DNA of 64,000 bases, taken from positions 8,555,262 through 8,619,261 of the forward strand of contig NC_056418.1 in the NCBI RefSeq assembly GCF_905147365.1, in the 5' to 3' direction. Numbering within the stretch: the stretch's first letter is position 1; each line of letters opens with the position of its first letter. Positions 18,901 to 33,900 of this stretch are shown one piece after another. The notes below the pieces were generated by a model. That model saw only the letters and a list, made by a program, of their open reading frames with translations. It had not been told where the DNA came from and did no database searches. This DNA is from Aricia agestis (taxonomy: Eukaryota > Arthropoda > Insecta > Lepidoptera > Lycaenidae). A program made the position numbers and the translations under genes.

Positions 18901-21900
18901 GGAGGGCTCCCATACAACAAAGTAAGTTATTTTTTGGTCTTGTTTCGTCGTAATCAATAATGGCAACAGCTAGGCACTTGACTGCTTTAATAATTTATAA
19001 TAATATATATATTATTATTATATACAAAAACACAATTTTTGGCCTATTTTTACCCGACTACGGCGAAGCAAAATTCCTCTATAATGGTACCTTCGTGCGC
19101 GATTTCGACTCGTACTTGGCCGATTTTTTTTTCTAGATTAAAAAAAGTGGAAAATGCGCAATAGGTACGCATCCTCAAGTTTCTACGGATGTATTTTTAA
19201 TAGCAACATTCTTACGATGGGACTTCCTATCATCAATAACATCAATTCCGTGTCGTCATTGTGTTCGCCGAAAAAAGTGAAATCAATTTGCTTTTTTAGC
19301 GTCGTATTGTTTTGAAGTTGAGCAGTCGGCACGACCTTTGAAAGTAACAGTTCTCTAGTCGATGAACTCAGCTCAGCCTTGTGTAAGGGCAACTTTCTTT
19401 GCCTAGAAAACTCATAAACATAACGACTTCTTGATTGTACAGATTTATCTACCTTGATTGTGAGCTTATCAGTGTATCGCGATTCGCGTTTATCTATTAC
19501 GTTACGAGTAGAATCAATGCTCGTAGTCCTTATTTATCTGTGATTACTGATTACTGATTATAATTTTTGATTGTGTTCCAATTTTAAATTGACCTTTTTG
19601 GTTATAGTTTTTACTTTTTTTTAATTTTAAATTTTAAGAAATTGGTTCAACCGCTGCATAGATTTTTATAGCGATGACAAAGGACAGTTGTTGGCTCGGG
19701 AATATACTGCGAGGTAAACAAACGACATAGTTCTAAGTAAGTGTACGTTAGAAAATTCTAAACTATTTTAACCCTCTATTGCATGAATTATGATTTATGA
19801 TAGAATGAAGAAAAAAAAAATGTTTTGCTGGTTAATATTGCTTCATTAGAAAATTATTAAGAAAAAAAATTTTTTAGTAACTTATTTTAGAAAATAATTT
19901 GAGAAGCCATTAATGGCTTCATATGCATAAAAAGTACAGAATTTAGCTTTCTAAAAATCTTTGAAGGAGTTTCTTTTCTCGTTTAGGCATAAGAAAACGT
20001 AACAATTTTCACATTTTATAAGCGAGCGAAACATAATTATTAATTTTGATGAAGTAGGAGTATTTTTGTCGAGGGTTACTAATGTGATCATATTGTGGAG
20101 GCCGCAAAGGAAGACCTTCCGACTTGTCAAGGGTGTTTTTTTTGGTCAGGCCGAAGTGGTACAATTATTAATTATGTAAGAATATATTATCCGACACAGT
20201 TAGAAAACTTCGATAGTGCGATGCAGAATTGTAGTACTAGTTGGATATCCAGATATCGCCACAATAACCATGCTTTTATTGTATTTGAATTAGAGAAAGT
20301 TAGAAAACGGTAATTTATTCTCATTCGAGTCAGATCCTAACTTATCACTAATGAAATCATCACCAGGGATAGTTCTTGTGAACTTATTGGTACTATAAAA
20401 GCGTGCAAGTAAGATCGGTGAATGCATACGAAGCCAGAAGTGGCTTCCACGGAAAATTCAGAAAAAATAGCAGAGAAACCAACAACCAACCAAATGTTCA
20501 AAGGTTCTTATTACAGAAAGTAAAAAGAACCTTTGAACATTATAATCGGATTTTTTAACACACGAACATCGTACATTTTTTCAATATTATACATCGTCAA
20601 AGTCTCATAAAATTTTGCTTTGTATGTTTCATGCGCCTGCGCCGCTAAAAAGTTAAATTACATTCGCAGATGACATTTTTCCATCAGCAAAAAATACGTT
20701 TCGATCGACAGAGAAGTAGTTGATATAGGAGTGAAAATATATAATCCATTCTCATTATAATAAAGGCAGAAAAAAATGTTTAATCTGAAGAGCCAGAAAT
20801 GGCTTCATATGCAGTAAAGGGTTAACGATTTTCTTTATTTAGCAGTCCTACCTTACTCTCATCAGGCTAAAAAAATATCCAAAGAAAGTAACAGCAAGGC
20901 ACGATTAATAAATATTTTCTAATAAAACATTTAAAAAAATCTAAATGCATTATAATCTCCATTGCCAGGGCTAGATAATAATAATTAATAAGTGTTAATG
21001 ACTCGCAAACGAGCTTATAAAGTGATAAGCGCGGTCTAAAAACCAATTAACAGCAAAGTATTAAGTGAATGCACTTACACTGATAGGTTTTATCTCGTAA
21101 GTCTAGGTTACTTGACCGCACAAGTAGGAAATTTCTCCTGAGAAAATATTTAGAAGTGAAACTTTTTATTTTGACAGAATCTTCATTTTAGCTACATTCA
21201 GCCGCACTCACTGTCGCATTCAGAGTGGAACATTAATTACTAAAATGTAATTAATTCATAATTTTGACATAAGCCCCCATACATTATCTGTCAAACTCTT
21301 CATTAAATTGAAGCTTATTAATAATAATTGAATGTCTCTGAGTACGGCGCGGCCTGGCGCGGCGGTCAGAGAGTCTTTACATTAAAGTTAAGTTATCATT
21401 AAATCTCTTTAAAAGTGCCGCCGTAATTCCTAATCCTAATGTTGTTAAAATATTAGTCCTTTTAAATATCACCCCATTTTGTTAAATTTTTAGTAACCAA
21501 GGAAACATTAAACAACACAATATTGTTCTAACTTCTAATGCTGGGTTTCCATGCTTGCCAAGGTTTGGCAAGCATCCACAAGGCACAAGCGTCCACAAAT
21601 CTCGCTTGGCATTGGAAGTCGTTTACACGCTTGTGAATGCGTCAGTGTGTTAAGTACACGGTACATCCAAGCAAGCGCCCTTTGATCTGTGTCCAAAAAC
21701 CGAGTACCGACACCATACCGGATCGAATACATCATATACAAGCGTCCACAAGCTCACGCTCACCAAGCCACGCCAGATACTCTCTTTACACGCTTGTGCT
21801 TGTGGACGCTGGTCAAGCCTTGGCATGCATAATCGCATAGAAACGCGGCATAACGATTTACCCTACGTATGCATATCGCGTTGCATTGGGGAAATTGTCA

Positions 21901-24900
21901 CTTAATTTTATCAACAAACTTTTGGCAAAACTCACTGGTTTATATCACGTGATCATCACGACTTTTATACACTTTACGACATTTTTGTCACGTGATCGAG
22001 AGTGTTGGCCAATGATGACCTTATGATAATCTCAGAATATACAAAATTAGGACACGATTTCTGTATAGCCTCCCCAGATTTCGCACGCACTATGCTCTAT
22101 TGCGAAGATCTAGATTCAAATAAACGCTATTAATATGATCTTATCACCTCTCTGTGTTTAACGAAATAAATAGTAAAAAATATTATCTTGTAATTCAAGG
22201 TTTACTTACAATCTGCAAGATACAGCTGATGCGTTATACCTCTCTTGAAATTGGAAAGAATGCAGGTTTAATTTCCAGGACCTTCCTCTGGACTTAAACT
22301 ATCTAAATTATGAGAATGCCGCGCCGCGACCGTCTTAACAAATTGCGTATCTCAGGCATTACATTTACTATTAAGGTTTAAGGTGTTCCGTGTTACTACA
22401 TTTGAAGCACACTGTTCTATACATGGATGACACGAAATCTTATAATAACGAAAAAATAAAAATAAAACGGCTTTACTGATTTTAACCAAATTTTATATTG
22501 CATATTCAGTGGGTCTGAGAATCGGCTACTGGGTACTTTTTTATATTGATAAGTGAATTTTTTAAATAAATAATAGTAAATTATTACAACTCGAGACTGA
22601 CGGCGACCATTGTTTGTGCGACGGGATAGCGATGGACGTTGCCATGGTGACATACTTATTTAGTCACTTCAATAAAATAATACGGCCGAAATACTTTATA
22701 TAACAAAGAAACGTTTGCCGGGACAGCTAGTAATTATTAAATATTAATTACCTTCAAAACTAATTTGATTCTCTAAACTAGAAAATGTTTTGATAAGACC
22801 TACATTCTCCATCTAGCACTACATTGTCCGCCGACTCTGACCTGCAGTGCCCTCGGTAGTCGGTACTTCTGGCCGAAGCATCAAAGTGAAAGGAACTGAC
22901 CTATACATCTAGCAGTGATGATAAACATGCTAGTAGATTGAGATTACTTCTGAGAATACTAATTATACGATCTCTAAGTGATATTAAAAAAGGTTTCCGG
23001 CCTTTTCACGTTGGCCCATGTTGGACAAATAGCCCATTTGATAGTATTGCCAACGATAGATGTCAATAATCAATAGATGCACACAGACAAGCTAAGCCTA
23101 ATTCGGTGCTTTTTTGCAAAATTGCAACCCAGTGCATTCCGGGGCTAAAATGGTCACATTTAGCAATTCCTCTCAATCAATTCAGCAAATGAATTGTCAA
23201 AACTGTCAAACTGACAAATGTCAATTCAGTACAAAAATACAGAAATGAATTGCAATCAGAGTTGCATTTTGCGATTTTAGAAAAATGAATCATATTATGA
23301 TTCATATCATGATTCTTCGAAGCGACCATTTTAGCCCCGCTGTGCCAGTTAACATTATTCCAATAGTTTGTTAATAAATTAATAGCGTTGGTTTGGAAAA
23401 CGTTAGAGACAATATGTAGATTATAATTAGATACCGACAGCTTTGTAATTTAATTTTGAGGATTGAGGAACTATACTCAAGTACTGCCAGACAACATTGT
23501 GCCTTCATCTGTCTTTCTTAGTTTCTAATGCCTGGTTTCGGTGCGAGCTGACATGCGAGCAGGATTAGTCAGTTACTGAGATGCAGCTACTTGCATCATG
23601 TGACCGCATCATACGAGTAACTTAAATGTGCGAGTGGGTCAGCTGCTCGGGTGCAAGTTACTACAACAATTTTTGTATTCACTCGCCACTCGCCTTCCCC
23701 CACTACAGATACAACTCGACTAGGCGATGTCACTGGGACATTATAACCTATCTACTGCGACGTCAGCAGCGTGCATGGTGTGACTCAGGGAGGCGAGTCG
23801 AGCTGCTTTCGTGCGAGCATACAGGCACAGTAGCTGTCTGCTGTCACTTCAGTTGCTCGCACTGTGTAACCTATCAACACTGTCTGGACTCTAGATTGAT
23901 CACAACATTTTCATCAATTAGTCATTGGTGCCAATCGTAGCTACCTAATCGAAATATTATTGATTAAATTACTTAAATCGGATTAGTTATGTCGGAACTC
24001 GGAAGTTGGAACGTATAATAAGCAGCTTAAAGCTAAGTACTCACATACGGTTTTGCTCGATCGAGCAATAACGTCGAGCAAAACCTGCGGCTCAGGCTTT
24101 CATACACACATTCATCATTGCTCGATAGTTTTACTCTAAATCGATATAATATTTAATTCCATCAAGCCGGCTCGATGCGAGCCTTCGAGCTGTCAGTTTT
24201 GAGGTCCACACAGTAATTATTACTCGATTTGGAGTAAAACTATCGAGCAAAACCGCATGGGAGTACTTAGCATAAAACGAAATTACAAAACTTGACGAAA
24301 ACTAGTATGCGCAGCCGTGGACCATGAACAAGGTTGTTGGTACGCCAAGGTCCAAGATGTGTATGTTCACACTGAGGTCATGATACAAGAGAATAATATT
24401 ATTATAATAATTGCATATTAATGATAAAGTTAACGTACAAATTGGTAAAACTTGTCTATTGTGCTGGCACTTGGCCTCAAAGTTTTAAAAATATTGGTTT
24501 CCTGTTTTCGCTGCATTCTAATGATTGCTGCTTCTTCTTGACAACCTTTGCTTTTAAAATGTACTCCGTTGAGCCAAAATCTCGGGAACCATAAATTTTT
24601 CCGGGATAAATAAGTGTCCTATATATCCTTTCCCGGGACTCAAAGTATCTCCATACCAAATTTCACAAAAAAAAAGGTTTCAGCGGTTTGAACGTGAAGA
24701 GGAGACAGACAGATAGACACATTTTTGGATTTATTTGGATATATTCCAAAAGCATTTGGGCATTAATAATTAAAGGTACCTTACATTTCTTGCTTTGTTA
24801 TTTGGTGAATTCTTTAAAGGAATTTTTCTTCCCAACCGAGAAAATACGAAATAGTCGTGACTCGTGACCGGCTACCGTATAAAGACGGCCAGCTGTGTTG

Positions 24901-27900
24901 TATATTTCACATAAGTATCGACATACCATAATTTATAGAAGTGCATTCGAATTGGCAAATTATTTTTAGAAATCATTTTATAAAAGAAAAAGAAAAATTC
25001 CCGTGCCCGTTTGTGCCAAGGTAAAAAGTTTTAAGAATTTTATATCACTGCTAAAGTTGTTTAGCGTAGCTTGGACTATGCTTAGTATTGCCATAAATGA
25101 TGTATTTTCAGGTAAAAAAATAATTAATCTACTGTATAAGTATTATAATTTAGAAGTATGTAGAGCAAAAAACAAAAGTATTGCATAGATAGCAGCCAGC
25201 AGGTACGTAGTAGTTATTCTACTGACCAGTGACCACTCATTATTTACAATTGCTAAACTCTTCGTAAGTTAACAGTAAACATAATTAAGGTTCAATTGAA
25301 CTGAGTCAACACAATAAAGAAATTACTTTGCATAACCTAAGTGGTACATAAAACATTTTAGTCAAAGCAGCACCGACAGTCTTGTGATGCCCAAATATCT
25401 TGCGTCATTGCATTATCATAGACGATTATTATCGTAATGTAAATTACGTAAGATTATTGATTATGATAGAAAGTGTGTTAATATTTATTAAAATTGGACC
25501 TGACCGATATTATGATAGGCATTTATAATTTGAGTCTAGATATGAACGTGTTTGCTAAACCGTTGTTGCAACCGTTTTTTGATACTTATAATATATTTTT
25601 TTTGTTCTTTGCATTAGGCTAAGGAATTTCCATCATGTAGAGATAAGTTTCGTACTCAGTATGTCGTTAGTCATTAGAAAAACTAGCGGACTTCCTCTGC
25701 AGTCGGCTTCCGTTAGTGCAGTAGATAAGCAGAAATTAGAACAAAAATATATCACGTTACACGTATTTACAATTACGGTTAAAGACTTGAAGCATGGGCT
25801 TATTGGAAGATTTTTCATTTACGAGAACAAAGAAAAGAAAAATGAAAGGGAATGGGACTAAAGGCCCAAGGGGGTAAACGAGCAAACGGGTCACCTGATG
25901 GAAGGCAACTACCGCCGCCCATGGACACTCGCAACATCAGAAGAGCTGCAGGTGCGTTGCCGGACTTCTAAGAGTGAATATGCTCTCTCCTTGAAAATTT
26001 GCACTTTGCAGGTCATATTGATCCAGAAATACTGTAAAATGTTTAAAAAGTCTTCTAAAAGTGGACCAAATCATTTCTTCAGTAGCAAGAGAACACAATA
26101 GTAAGTAATGGAGGTCTATAATAAATAATAATCTATCTAGAATCTAGATACATCTATACATATGAATAAAATTGGAGTGTCTGTTTGTAATATTGAAAGA
26201 ACCGTTTTTTACTAAATGCATATTAATGTTTATTGGGTACAGACACCAAAACAACATTTTTTACCATTTTTGTCTGTATGTCTATCTGTCTGTCTGTTTG
26301 CTCCGGCTAATCTCTGAAGTGACTGGAGGGATTTTGACGGGACTTTTTTAGGCACATAGCTGATGTAGTAAGGAATAACTTAGGCTACTTTTTAACCGAC
26401 TTCCGAAAAGGAGGAGGATATATTTTACTTTTTTTAAAGGAACCTTAAAAAGGGGATTTTTTTTATATTTAAATCTTTGTTATCACATTTTGCTGACGCG
26501 GACGAAGTCGCGGGCAACAGCTAGTATATAATATAAAAGAACAGTTTTAATTGGTGAAATAAAAATGTACAGGTGCTTTCGTATACTCATTAGTGTAAAC
26601 ATCGGAATTGATGGATTGCGGCCTTGGAATAACGCGGTTGATGTTCGCGTAGGAAGTGTATGACATATTGCCACTGGTCATGCCTCTTGACACTTGGGAG
26701 GCAGTTTGGCTCTCTCCACGTTGGTAATATTATTTTTAATATAATTTTTTACGCGATTATTTGATAGATAGAGATTAGAGGGGCATATTTGTGTATAGTT
26801 GCGACTGTTCACTGTGCATAATGTGAGTTGTAACAGAAGCAAAAGTTTTTTTTTTATTGAATAATTACAAATTAATACATAATGTGCAGTACAGAAAAAA
26901 ACGGATGGCACATATGCGCTTAATTCTAAATTTTTAACCCAGATACAGGAACTATAACAATATCCTTTACCTACTGGTGTCTAGGTAAATGTTAATCGTG
27001 ATTCGTGGATGATGTTATGTCTGAACTAGGTCTAAACTATCGTTATTTATTATGAAAGAGAGAGCATTATGTTTGTACAAAAGAATAGTAAGACTAGCGC
27101 AAATCGGCCTATAACGTCCGCAATGATGAATTGTCGTCTTAATTTTTGTGTGAACGCAAATAAACACGGATGAGTCAGTAACCGTCATCCGTGAATGACT
27201 TGTTATATCATTATGTGACGGTGTGACCTCACACCACTTGTGTATGAACTATGAACGTTCACTTCAACACCACTCGTGGTGTTTTAACTTGAGATTTTCA
27301 ACGTGTTTTTACTTTTTATACATTGGCTCTAAATAAATATTTCATGTTGCTTACAACTTTGTGCTCGTTTATCGCGCAGGAATATTCTATATAACTAGCT
27401 GTCCCGGTAAACGTTGGTATTTCGCCCTACCATATATACTATTTTCTTGAAGTGACTAAATAAGTATGGCACCATGGCAACGTCCATCGCTATCCCGTCG
27501 CACAAACAATGGTCGCCGTCAGTCTCGAGTTGTAATAATTTACTATTATTTATTCAACAAATGCACTTATCAATTATATATAAAAAGTAGCTAGTAGCCG
27601 ATTCTATTATATATTATTTATATTCATGTAAAAATCAGTAATGGCGTTTCGGAGGCGTCCGGACCCGGTAACTAACATTGTGACACGAGAATTTTTTATG
27701 TTATGTATAAGAAGATTATCCTTTCTTGGGACCCAGAGTATTTTCATACTTTTCGAAGTTGATGATTCAGTGGTTTAGGCGTGAAGAAATAAGAGTTTGT
27801 TCTTTACGGCTCTACATTAAGAGCCCATATGACCCTAAAAATACTTTAACCTAGATCTCAAAATCTGTAAGGTCTAGAAAACTGATTTTTTGACACAAGT

Positions 27901-30900
27901 AACTTCAGTTCATAAAGATTAAGTGCTCAAGACGAAAACACGATTGCTCAAAAAATGCTCGATAGATTCTTTTTTACAAAAAACCTTGTTTTAGACACAT
28001 TTTTGCTTGGATCCTCGAAGTTTGCTGTCTTTTCTTTATATTTTTTAATATCTAAAAGGTATTGATAAAACCTACATTTGCTCAAAACACTTTTTTCATA
28101 ATCATTATAGTTCGTCTTTTATTCAAGTAAAACTAACTCGGCCATGATTCCGCGCCGTCCTTTTTCACCTGGCATATGAAAGACGGGCGTGAGTGTGAAG
28201 AGAGAAGGACGATGTTTGATTTTTAGAGTCAGGTGAGCTCTTAATACTATTATGATTTATAATGCGATTTACATCAGTACATTTTGTTAAGTAGTGATTA
28301 GAAGCAAAAATGCATTGCTTTGGATAACAAGCTCAAAATTCTCATATAAACAACTGTATGTTAATTCCGCTGTTGGTGTTAAATTTGGCCCAGATTTTTT
28401 CACTTTCATAACAGCGCAGTAGTTTTCGACATTAATATTTCAAAAACTTTCTGATTTAACCGACTTGAAGCTTAATTAGAGATCGCTAACCGTTCTTGCC
28501 CGAACCGTTGCCAAAGTCAACAAAGTCTACGGTCTAATGATAGAGTAGGTAGCTCTTATCTCTACCTCGGTTTATCTTCTCAGTTTATACATTTTTTAAG
28601 AATATAATATTAATTTTTAAAATTAACTGGGAACAGAAATAATAAAGAATGGTAATATTTCAGATTATTTTATTTACTATCAAAAACGAAAAATTTTGAA
28701 AAAAATCCAAACTTTAAATGGCTTGAAAAGTTTGGTAAATGGAGTGACTCTTATTTGTATCGCGTTATGACTTGTCTTTTTTTTTATGAAATAAGGGGGC
28801 AAACGAGCAAACGGGTCAACTTCCGTCGCCCATGGATACTCGCAGCATTAGAAGAGCTGCAGGTGCGTTGCCGGCCTTTTAAGAGGGAATAGGGTAATAT
28901 GGGAAGGTAGGAATGGGAAGGGAATAGGGGAGGATAGGGAAGGGAATCGGGCCTCCGATAAACTCACTCACTCGGCGAAACACAGCGCAAGCGCTGTTTC
29001 ACGCCGGTTTTCTGGGAGAACGTGGTATTTCTCCGGTCGAGCCGGCCCATTCGTGCCGAAGCATGGCTCTCCCACGTATATTATATGCACGTATATATCT
29101 TATTCAAACTTGAGGTCGTCTCGCTGAAACTTGAGATCGGCTGGACCGATTTGGCTAAATCATTTAATCTTATCAGTCCAGGAAATGCTTTTAGAGTTAA
29201 AAAAGTTAAGCTTTCTAGAGTTTCTGAAATTTACGAGGTTAATATCCATATGCCATACTAATATTATAAATGCGAAAGTGTGTCTGTCTGTTACCTCTTC
29301 ACGACCAAACGACTGAACCGATTTTGCTGAAATTTGGTACAGAGATACTTTAAATCCCGGGAAAGGACATAGGATACTTTTTATCCCGAAAAAAATGTAC
29401 GCTTCCCGCGCGATAAACGAGTTTTGGCGCAACGGAGTTGCGGTCGTCATCTAGATTCTAGTTGATACTATTCGTATAATAACGTATGTCGGGACATCTA
29501 GTAAATATTATTCCCAGTCTAGACTGGTGAACACTACTCACTAGGCACTAGGCGGTATGTGCTAGGGTCCAAGACCCGTTGTCCGGGGCTGTGGAATGCG
29601 GTCCCCGCCGGTCGCTCTGCCGCATACCGCAATTCGCACGTTGCATCCCCATTACCTATCTATTGCGAATGCGATAGCTATGCATATAAGAGCTTGATAT
29701 ACGAGTTTTTGTCTTATAAGAGCTTTTCTAAAGTTGATTACGAAGCGTCTGTTAATGGAATTTATTTGTGGTGATCGCATCTTTTTTGCGTAGAAATATT
29801 TTGTTTATCGTGAGGGGTTACATTTTTGGAATAAAAGCTATCCTATGTCCCAAAATATATCTGCAAAGTTAAAGGTTTAAGAGTGTAGACAACCGAAAGC
29901 ACACTTTTCTATTGATATCAGTATGGATGTTCACTGCACCAACATGGTTGATGGTTCACAGAAACATCCAGTCCCCAGTTAGGTCAAAATTGCAGTAATT
30001 TAGTATTAACCGTCTTAAAAAGGAGCTATGTATCCAGTATCGCATGTTAAGAATTTGTTGAGAATGTTGCAAAAATGTATTCCATTACCGGTAATGAGAA
30101 TAGATCTCCATGTGTAAATTAATTACTCAGAAGAACAACAATAATTTATCTTATCGTAATAAAACTAATGCTTTGATGAATAAATTTAAAAATAGTTACT
30201 AATTGGACATTAAAATAGGCTGATGGGATTTGTGATACTTTTATGAATTTGTTGCTAGTTGCTGTGGAAAATTGAAATTTTTAGTACTGTGTCATACATT
30301 ACATAAACAATTTTTAGTATTAGCCAAAATCCGTTTATCGCGCGGAAACCGCACATTTTTCCGGGATGAAACGTATCCTATGTCCTTTCCCGTGACTCAA
30401 AGTTTCTCCATACTAAATTCCGGATGCAAAATTGGCTCAGCGGTTTGGCGTGAATAGGTAACAGACACCGACAGACAAAATGTCGCATTTATAATTCATT
30501 TTATAAATGAATATGATTCATATTTATCAAAAGAATATGTTAACTTTCTTTTGATAAAATGAATCTTTCCCTAACGTATAATCTTAAGCCAATCAAATCG
30601 ATTTTTAAATCCCATACTTCACACCACTATGTAACTGTTATACCGTACCCTATCGTAAGTCAATAACCTATAAGACCCTCCTGAAACCTTTTTAATTATA
30701 TAATGTCACATTAGATTACACGAACAGCCATACTAGGGCTTCGATCCTGTTACTGAAGTCGCGAATTCGTTTAAAATAGGGCAACTAAGTCCTAAGGGTA
30801 AGTCCCTTATATCGATCAAATAGATATATTATATCTAGTCACAGTAAGAACTATGAATAATTAATCAATTGTTAATATTAAGCAATTATAGACGGAATAA

Positions 30901-33900
30901 TATAAACCTCTACGGGTTCGTTCGGAATCGCCTATATTTGTCCATCATGGGTCAACTGCAACGTGGAGAGGCCTTAATAAAAGGTCTGTTTTTATAATCC
31001 TCAACAAAGCTGAAAAACAGAATGAAACCTTTTAAGCCTCATTTATGTATGAGTTATGAGTTTATGACCCTAAAAGTGAAATAGTGGAAAAATTAAACTG
31101 TTTTTGAACCCCCTTTGAAATAGTCACACAAACGGTCATAAACACCCCAGTCCCCAACTCGTTAATTAAAGACGCAACGGTCTGTTGACAAACATGTCCT
31201 CGGCCCTCGGGGCCCTGCGATGACGCAGTTTTGACGTAGCCCGGCGCCCGTGCCCGATCGATACGGCGTAGGCGACCCTCGCAGACGAATAACAAGGGAA
31301 CTTGAGCGGTGAGCCACTAACTACGGTTAATAACTTGCATAGAATTCTCTATCGTTTATGTGTGGTATTTGCTAGGTATTACTCAAGCTAAGCATAAGGT
31401 CGAATAAAATATGATGTACAGACTTGATTGGGTCCAAAACTATCTTCAGCTTGATCACATGGTGACGTAATATAGAACTTTTTAGTCGGGAAGAATGTAC
31501 GGATGAAAATTCGGTGCAATGAAGTTGCCCGGGGCGTTACTTAGTTAGTAATAATGAGACTTGGTTTAAAGTTGTGCCTTAAGTTCCTCAGCAGTCTGCT
31601 GCAGGCTTATTTCCTTTATCAATCCGTTACTTTGTCTACTCTTCCGTAGAAATAAATTCGATGGTGCGATAAAGAACCATTCTTGAACTCTTATTATAGT
31701 CTGATCACTGATATCACTATTAGATTTTAATTTTAACTAGAAATAATGTTTTTTAATACCTAGGGCCTGCAATATTATCTAGGTTCTGTATATCGTGAAG
31801 GGTTCATTGATATAACAAGGTTTACATGTAAATGTAACAAGCCTGTTACCTAAACCCATGTTCATTGTCCAAAGTAATATCAATAAAAGTTAATGCATTC
31901 GGTCAGTTTTCGGTTTTCATCGCAATCGGGTTAAGTGCGTTACATCACAGTCAATTAGGCACGGATTCTGTTGGTTCTACAGGAAAATTAACAGTTTTGC
32001 GGTTCATATTGCACCAACAATTTGCATTTTGAAAAGATTAATTGGTGCATGTATTTCTTCAGAGAAATTCTGTAATAATGCGTTGTTAGGGGGATGTAAC
32101 TTGACTTTATTTTTTGAACATCCATACATCTATAATAATTTTATAAATGTCACAGTGTGTCTGTCTGTTATCTCTAAATCTCTACACATATTATGTACCG
32201 CTAAACTGCTTGGGTACTTGTTATTCCGGGAAATGTATGTCCTCTCACGGGGAAATGTGTGTCTTCTCACGATAAATGAATTACTGCGGGGCAAGGCAGT
32301 TGCATTCAATATCTTATCATAACATTATAAGGATTAGAAGTGCAGTTCCTATGATGTTTCTAGGTAAAATTTACATCTGGCTTGCAAATTTTACGCATTC
32401 AACATAGGTAATATATAATTTGCCTAGGAAACCTTCACATATGCGACTCGCACTTGGAACTTCTATCAGGTTTATATTGTGCTCACGTACGTTTGTAAAT
32501 AGTAGAGACGTGATGTACATGTTTATTGGTTTTTAAAGGTTTTATGTCGTCTTCGATATTCTTTATTGAAGTTATTGTCCTACGAATTACGATATGAGAC
32601 TCATGTATTAAGAGGGCGACTAACCCAAAAAATCAAACATCGTCCTTCTCTCTTCACACTCACGCCCGTCTTTCATATGCCAGGTGAAAAAGAACGACGC
32701 GGATTCATCGCCAAATTAGTTTTTTCTCAATAACTCGATAAATATACAACCTTCTAAAAATCCGCTAGGTCGATCTCTCAATGATAGAATTTTATACAAT
32801 GTGTTAAAATATTAACTTAGTTCAATGCACCGTTATGGCAATAAATGAAAAATTCGTGAAAATTAGATGCATCTTTGTGATTTTTATCTATCGAGAAAAT
32901 TTTAATATATTGTGTTTTTGCTCAGATCGAATTCTCAGAAATATAATGTAGTATCTAATTTTAGAAAATGAAACAATTCGCGGCTTATTTTTAAGTATGA
33001 AAATGAATTATAAAATCGACAATTTAGGGTTAGTCGCCCCCTTAAGAGTCCGGGTGCCATCGCAATTCTCATACAAACGTAATACCAAGATCATTTCCCA
33101 TGTACGAGAATATATTTTACCATATTTGAGTTATTAAGATAGTAATTTTAAGATATTAATTTTAAGATTTTATGATTTTAAGATTTTTAGTTTAAGATAG
33201 TAATTACCTAGGTTCCTGTACAAAGATTCAATGCAAAATATTTACATACCAAAAAATATGAACGATTACAATTTTGTATGTAAATATTGTACCGGAGGCC
33301 CAATCCCCTACCCTATTCCCTTCCCTTCCCTACCCTCTCTATTATCCTATTCCCTCCTAAAAGGCCGGCAACGCACCTGCAGCTCTTCTGATGCTGCGAG
33401 TGTCCATGGGCGACGGAAGTTGCTTTCCATCAGGTGACCCGTTTGCTCGTTTGCCCCCTTAGTTCCACAAAAAAAAAATCGTAATGAAAATATTTCCACT
33501 ACGTCTACGATAATGTGCTAGTTACTAGTAGAGTTGTGGCAGGTTCTATCGTACCCGCAACTGTACCTTAAGCGGGAAGTGGAGCACCATGTAGTTTTAG
33601 TTGTAGTAGGCCGACGCGAGGAAAATCGCACATCCTTCGGCCGTTATCCCGAACCCTCGAGAATGTGTAAAGCAAAACTCAAAAGGTCTAACATTAATCC
33701 ACGTCGCATCAGGCTTGGTGTAATATCTTTTAAAAACATGCTCGTTGCTATATTTAAATCATGCCTATCTTATATCTTTATTGTAATGAAATTTTGTATA
33801 CAGATAGTCTAAAGCCTGAGAAAGGACATAGGCTACTTTTTTACTGGAAAAAAAGCTACTTTTTTTTCGATTGTTATTTCTTTTTTATGTTATTTAATAA

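Noticed and set aside
20095..20313. 72-codon frame inside the piggyBac-like element as transposase remnant
   Set aside because: No DDD motif or Cys-rich finger visible; too short to assign.
23626..23940. 104-codon open frame
   Set aside because: It lies wholly in a short-word MITE, with composition set by the GTGCGAG repeats; no domain seen.
25661..25861. 66-codon frame with plausible amino-acid make-up
   Set aside because: No recognised domain, short, and it runs straight into a LINE fragment; cannot be supported as a gene.
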